Shown here piece after piece: positions 61,082 through 64,000 of a stretch of 64,000 bases of DNA. Under the pieces are notes generated by a model. That model saw only the letters and a program-made list of their open reading frames with translations, was not told where the DNA came from and ran no database searches. The stretch's first letter is position 1; each line of letters opens with the position of its first letter. Source of the stretch: Streptomyces longispororuber (GTDB lineage Bacteria > Actinomycetota > Actinomycetes > Streptomycetales > Streptomycetaceae); the NCBI RefSeq assembly GCF_014656095.1, contig NZ_BNBT01000003.1, positions 62,001 through 126,000 on the forward strand, given 5' to 3'. Both the position numbers and the translations under genes were made by a program.

Positions 61082-61437
61082 ACGCGGCTCCGGGTGATGG
61101 TGACGGTCACGTCGTCGAACGGGACGGTGATCGGGGCGTCCGGCTTGTGCACCGTGACCTCGACCTCCAGGACGCCGTCGTGCTTCAGGCAGGCCCGGGC
61201 GATGCGCTCGGCGAGCGTCTCGATGAGGTTCACCGGCTCGCCCTCCACGACGGCCACGACCTCCTCCGCCACGATGCCGTAGTGCACGGTCTTCGCCAGG
61301 TCGTCGTCGGCCGCGGCCGCACGGGTGTCCAAGCCCAGGACCAGGTCCACGAGGAAGGTCTGGCCCTCCTCGCGCTCCCGCGGGAACACACCGTGGTGCC
61401 CGCGGGCCTTCAGGCCACGCAGCGCGACACGATCCAC
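61078..61437 (-). CDS. folB: Dihydroneopterin aldolase
   Basis: A 119-residue aldolase making 6-hydroxymethyl-dihydropterin. VALRGLKARGHHGVFPREREEGQ, HYGIVAEEVVAVVEGEPVNLIETLAERIA (in parts) and the catalytic Lys in VHKPDAPI are the family marks. The GTG at 61437 has AGGAGTGA six bases upstream and gives the normal length. It is coupled to folK by a 4-base overlap. A 175-base space separates it from the NTF2-like gene upstream. Confidence 0.95.
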   Translation of the reverse strand: MDRVALRGLKARGHHGVFPREREEGQTFLVDLVLGLDTRAAAADDDLAKTVHYGIVAEEVVAVVEGEPVNLIETLAERIARACLKHDGVLEVEVTVHKPDAPITVPFDDVTVTITRSRV

Positions 61438-61612
61438 GCGAATCACTCCTGACAGTCGTCGGTACGGCCGGTTGCTGCCGAGTGCGGTGGGCACACCGGC
61501 CACGATCGAATCTACCTGCGGGCACCGACAGCGTGGGCGAGCGGGGCCGCCGGGGGTCGGCCGTCGGGCGTCCGCCGGTGCCCCTACCCACTCACGGGCG
61601 GGCCGCCACCCG

Positions 61613-62419
61613 TCAGGACGGGGTCTCGTCGTCCTCGTCGTCGCCGGACTCGGCGAGCACGGGCGAGGCGTGGTGCGACCACAGCTTCCACCCGTCGGGC
61701 GTGCGCCGGAACACGTTCGTGGCGACCACGAGCTGTCCGACGAGCGGCCCGAGCTCGTCGCCGCCCCGCGGCGCCGGGCCGCCGCTGAGGATGTTCTCCG
61801 TGCAGGTCACCAGGGCGGTGTCCCCGGCCACGCTGACCCGTACGTCGGTGAGGAAGAACTGGATGTACTCGGTGTTGGCCATGATCAGCGCGTACGACCG
61901 CAGGACCTCGCCGCGGCCGGTGAGCACCGGCCAGCCCGGGTGGACGCAGGAGATCGCGGCGCTCCGGTCACCGGAGTCGCGGTCGGCGTCCTCACTGCCG
62001 TCGCTGTCGCCGTCGCTGTCGCCGTCGCTGTCGCCGTCGGCGGCCTCCTCGCTGTCGCGGTCGGAGGCGGAGCGCGGGACGGCCCCGGCATCGGCGAGGT
62101 CCGTGATGTCCGAGAGATCTGAAAGGTCCGAGAAATCCGAGAGGCCCCTGAGGTCTGTGATCTCCGTGATCTCCGTGATCCCACTGACCTCGGTGACGTC
62201 CCGGACGTCCGCGATGTCCTCGGGGCCCTCGGGGTCCTCGACGAGGCGCGGGATGGCCGTGGTCAGGGTCGACGGGCCGCCGCTGCCGGTGCCGTCCGCG
62301 AGGTCCGCCGGGTCCAGCCACAGGTCGGACACCGTGTCGAAGTCGCCGCGCTCCAGCGCTTCGTAGAAGGCGGTGTTGGCTTCCTGGACCTGCTCGACGT
62401 CCGTCCTGGCGCGTGTCAC
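61613..62419 (-). CDS. NTF2/SnoaL-like protein split by an acidic repeat insert
   Basis: A 268-residue protein of the nuclear-transport-factor-2 fold that lies between folP and folB in streptomycetes. The first helix (VQEANTAFYEALERGDFDTVSDLWLD) and the main core from residue ~150 (ISCVHPGWPVLTGRGEVLRSYALIM, then VSVAGDTALVTCTENI and RRTPDGWKLWSHHASP) are intact. Between them sits ~90 residues of repeats: first DVTEVSGITEITEITDL-type, then (DGDS)n. The start GTG 62419 overlaps the folP stop by 4 bases. Its role in folate synthesis is unproven. Confidence 0.88.
   Translation of the reverse strand: MTRARTDVEQVQEANTAFYEALERGDFDTVSDLWLDPADLADGTGSGGPSTLTTAIPRLVEDPEGPEDIADVRDVTEVSGITEITEITDLRGLSDFSDLSDLSDITDLADAGAVPRSASDRDSEEAADGDSDGDSDGDSDGSEDADRDSGDRSAAISCVHPGWPVLTGRGEVLRSYALIMANTEYIQFFLTDVRVSVAGDTALVTCTENILSGGPAPRGGDELGPLVGQLVVATNVFRRTPDGWKLWSHHASPVLAESGDDEDDETPS
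61985..62200 (-). repeat. Tandem repeats within the NTF2-like gene
   Basis: 12-bp units with GACGGCGACAGC (about 61995-62040) code for DGDS repeats. A second stretch (about 62095-62200) with GATCTCCGTGAT-type units codes for ITEITEITDL and LSDLSDLSD repeats. Confidence 0.75.
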
Positions 62420-63348
62420 CGAGCGCCCGCCGCTCCGGCGGCGTCCCCGCCGCCCGCCGCCGTGCCCGGGGTGCTGCCGGGGCGGTGGTCCGCCGCGTCC
62501 GTCACCGCCTGGGCCACCCGTACCGCGTCCGCCGTCGCCCGTACCTCGTGCACCCGGACCGCCCAGGCGCCCTGGTGCGCGGCGATGGCCGAGACGGCGG
62601 CCGTGGCGGCGTCCCGCTCGCGGGCGGGTGGCGGCGAGCCCCCGGGACCGGCCAGGACCCGGCCGAGGAAGCGCTTGCGGGACGCGGCGACGAGCACCGG
62701 CCGGCCGAGTTCGCGCAGCCGGTCCAGGCGGGCGAGCAGCGCCAGGTCGTGCTCGGCGTCCTTGGAGAAGCCGAGGCCGGGGTCGACGACGATCCGCTCG
62801 GGGGCGATGCCGCCCGCGATCGCGGCCTCCACGCGCGCGTGGATCTCCTCGACCACTTCGGAGACGACGTCCTCGTACACGGGCTTGGCGCGCAGGTCCG
62901 ACAGGAAGCCGCGCCAGTGCATGACCACGAACGGCGCTCCCGCGGCGGCCACCACGGGCACCATGTCCGGGTCGGCGAGGCCGCCGGAGACGTCGTTGAC
63001 GAGCACCGCGCCCGCGGCGAGCGCCTGCCGGGCCACGGAGGCGCGCATGGTGTCCACGGAGACCGTGACGCCCTCGCGGGCCAGGCCCCGCACCACGGGC
63101 ACCACCCGGCGCAGCTCCTCGTCCTCGTCCACGCGCGTGGCACCGGGCCGGGTCGACTCGCCGCCGACGTCGACCAGGTCGGCGCCCTGGGCGACCAGGT
63201 CGATGCCATGCTTGACGGCGGCCGTGGTGTCGAACCAGCGGCCGCCGTCGGAGAAGGAGTCGGGCGTCACGTTCACGACCCCCATGACCGCACAGCGGTC
63301 CCACCGGGGAAGCCCCTCGACCCGTCCCCGCCCGCGCAACGTACTCAT
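62416..63348 (-). CDS. folP: Dihydropteroate synthase
   Basis: A 310-residue enzyme condensing p-aminobenzoate with the pterin pyrophosphate, the target of sulfonamides. Motifs: MGVVNVTPDSFSDGG, VDVGGESTRPGA, VSVDTMRASVA, INDVSGG-like VLVNDVSGGLADPDM, VVDPGLGFSKD and ASRKRFLGR. The C-terminal ~30 residues are a Gly/Ala/Pro-rich tail. ATG 63348 is clear. It leads the minus-strand folate operon, coupled to the NTF2-like gene by overlap. Confidence 0.96.
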   Translation of the reverse strand: MSTLRGRGRVEGLPRWDRCAVMGVVNVTPDSFSDGGRWFDTTAAVKHGIDLVAQGADLVDVGGESTRPGATRVDEDEELRRVVPVVRGLAREGVTVSVDTMRASVARQALAAGAVLVNDVSGGLADPDMVPVVAAAGAPFVVMHWRGFLSDLRAKPVYEDVVSEVVEEIHARVEAAIAGGIAPERIVVDPGLGFSKDAEHDLALLARLDRLRELGRPVLVAASRKRFLGRVLAGPGGSPPPARERDAATAAVSAIAAHQGAWAVRVHEVRATADAVRVAQAVTDAADHRPGSTPGTAAGGGDAAGAAGAR

Positions 63349-63378
63349 GCCTCCAGCCTAGGCCCGCGCGCGTGGGTG

Positions 63379-64000
63379 CTACGCCGCGCGGACCTCGTGC
63401 TGCTCGGCGGAGCGCACCGACTGGTGCGGGCAGGGGCGGCGGCCCGCGGCGCGGCCGCGCAGGAAACGCGGCAGGCCGAGGGTCACGAACCCCTCCGCCT
63501 GCATGGCCGCGAAGCCGATCCGCGGGAGGTCGCGGCTGGTGCGGTAGACCACGAAGCGCGGCTCCCAGCGCGGCTGGAACTTGGCGTTGAACTTGTACAG
63601 CGACTCGATCTGGAACCAGCGCGACAGGAAGACCAGCAGCCCCCTCCAGGCGCGCAGCACCGGGCCGGCGCCCAGCTTCTCGCCGCGGGCGAGGGCGGCG
63701 CGGAACATCGCGAAGTTCAGCGACACGCGCGCGATGCCGAGCTTCGGCGCGGCCTGTAGCGCGGCCACGATGAGCAGCTCGTTCATGCCCGGGTCGGCGG
63801 AGCGGTCGCGGCGCATCAGGTCGAGCGAGACGCCGTCCTTGCCCCACGGCACGAAGTGCAGGACGGCCTTCAGGTCGCCGTACGGGCCGGGCTGCTCGTC
63901 CGCCTTGTGGGCGGTGGCGATCAGGCAGTCGCCGTCGTCGGGGTCGCCGATGCGGCCGAGGGCCATGGAGAAGCCCCGCTCGGTGTCGGTGCCGCGCCAG
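63379..64000 (-). CDS. Phosphatidylglycerol lysyltransferase-like protein (DUF2156), C-terminal part
   Basis: The window ends inside this gene; about 207 residues of its C-terminus are seen. The visible part (FSMALGRIGDPDDGDCLIATAHKADEQPG, VSLDLMRRDRSADPGMNELLIVAALQAAPKLGI in parts, SRWFQIESLYKFNAKFQPRWEPRFVVY) is the GNAT-like DUF2156 module of MprF/LysX-type enzymes that add amino acids to phosphatidylglycerol. The YKFN.KF.P.W..R signature is intact. The membrane half, if present, lies beyond the window. Confidence 0.88.
   Translation of the reverse strand, partial: WRGTDTERGFSMALGRIGDPDDGDCLIATAHKADEQPGPYGDLKAVLHFVPWGKDGVSLDLMRRDRSADPGMNELLIVAALQAAPKLGIARVSLNFAMFRAALARGEKLGAGPVLRAWRGLLVFLSRWFQIESLYKFNAKFQPRWEPRFVVYRTSRDLPRIGFAAMQAEGFVTLGLPRFLRGRAAGRRPCPHQSVRSAEQHEVRAA

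Overview
The window is a stretch of a Streptomyces (or very close actinomycete) chromosome core. The DNA is very GC-rich, with strong third-position GC, GTG and TTG starts and many start codons without a leader. It encodes hallmark streptomycete families: a proton-pumping pyrophosphatase, a TipA-type MerR regulator, a DUF397/DUF5753 triad, AfsR/SARP-like and PadR regulators, mycothiol-era DinB-fold proteins, and zinc-free paralogous ribosomal proteins. There is no CRISPR array, insertion sequence, phage or biosynthetic gene cluster; novelty lies in regulators, repeats and unusual domain insertions.

Layout. 1-5.8 kb: end of hppA, a lipoprotein, a SAM methyltransferase facing a TetR gene, a second methyltransferase and a small membrane protein. 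6.2-16.4 kb: replication genes topA, an MFS-thymidylate kinase fusion, holB and a secreted TAP-type peptidase. A tRNA-Thr(CGT) follows at 16.5 kb. 16.7-29.3 kb is more accessory: a lectin/hemopexin-like protein, a hydrolase, a giant SARP-ATPase regulator, a two-component system and a family A DNA polymerase flanked by intergenic repeats. 29.8-37.4 kb: an ABC permease without an ATPase, a DUF2786 protein with a MerR regulator, a FUSC transporter and a lipoprotein.

37.4-39.9 kb is a probable zinc-starvation island: rpmB-rpsN on the minus strand, and rpmG-rpmE2-CobW-rpsR2 on the plus strand, around a Zur-like site. 40.2-42.3 kb is a WhiJ-type triad (DUF397, RsbW-like ATPase, XRE/DUF5753) in which the first two genes share an identical upstream element. 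42.4-48.0 kb: aldehyde dehydrogenase, DinB-fold protein, a PadR-controlled drug-type ABC exporter with three operator-like palindromes, and tipA with its characteristic 19-bp-spacer promoter. 48.3-64 kb: a DedA protein with a Gln/Tyr-rich tail, a ThrE-type exporter, ppa, a PBP4-type carboxypeptidase, a zincin protease, tilS-hpt-ftsH, folE, then on the minus strand the folate operon (folP, NTF2-like protein, folB, folK, DUF3180) and the end of a lysyltransferase-type gene.

Functional logic: housekeeping nucleotide, folate, replication and translation genes alternate with local one-component control modules. In several of these the DNA shows the operator directly: TetR-type palindromes at 2.34 kb, Zur at 38.0 kb, the WhiJ element at 40.1 and 41.3 kb, PadR boxes at 44.5 and 45.3 kb, and the TipA palindrome at 47.2 kb. 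All functional calls come from reading the translated sequence; no database search was possible.
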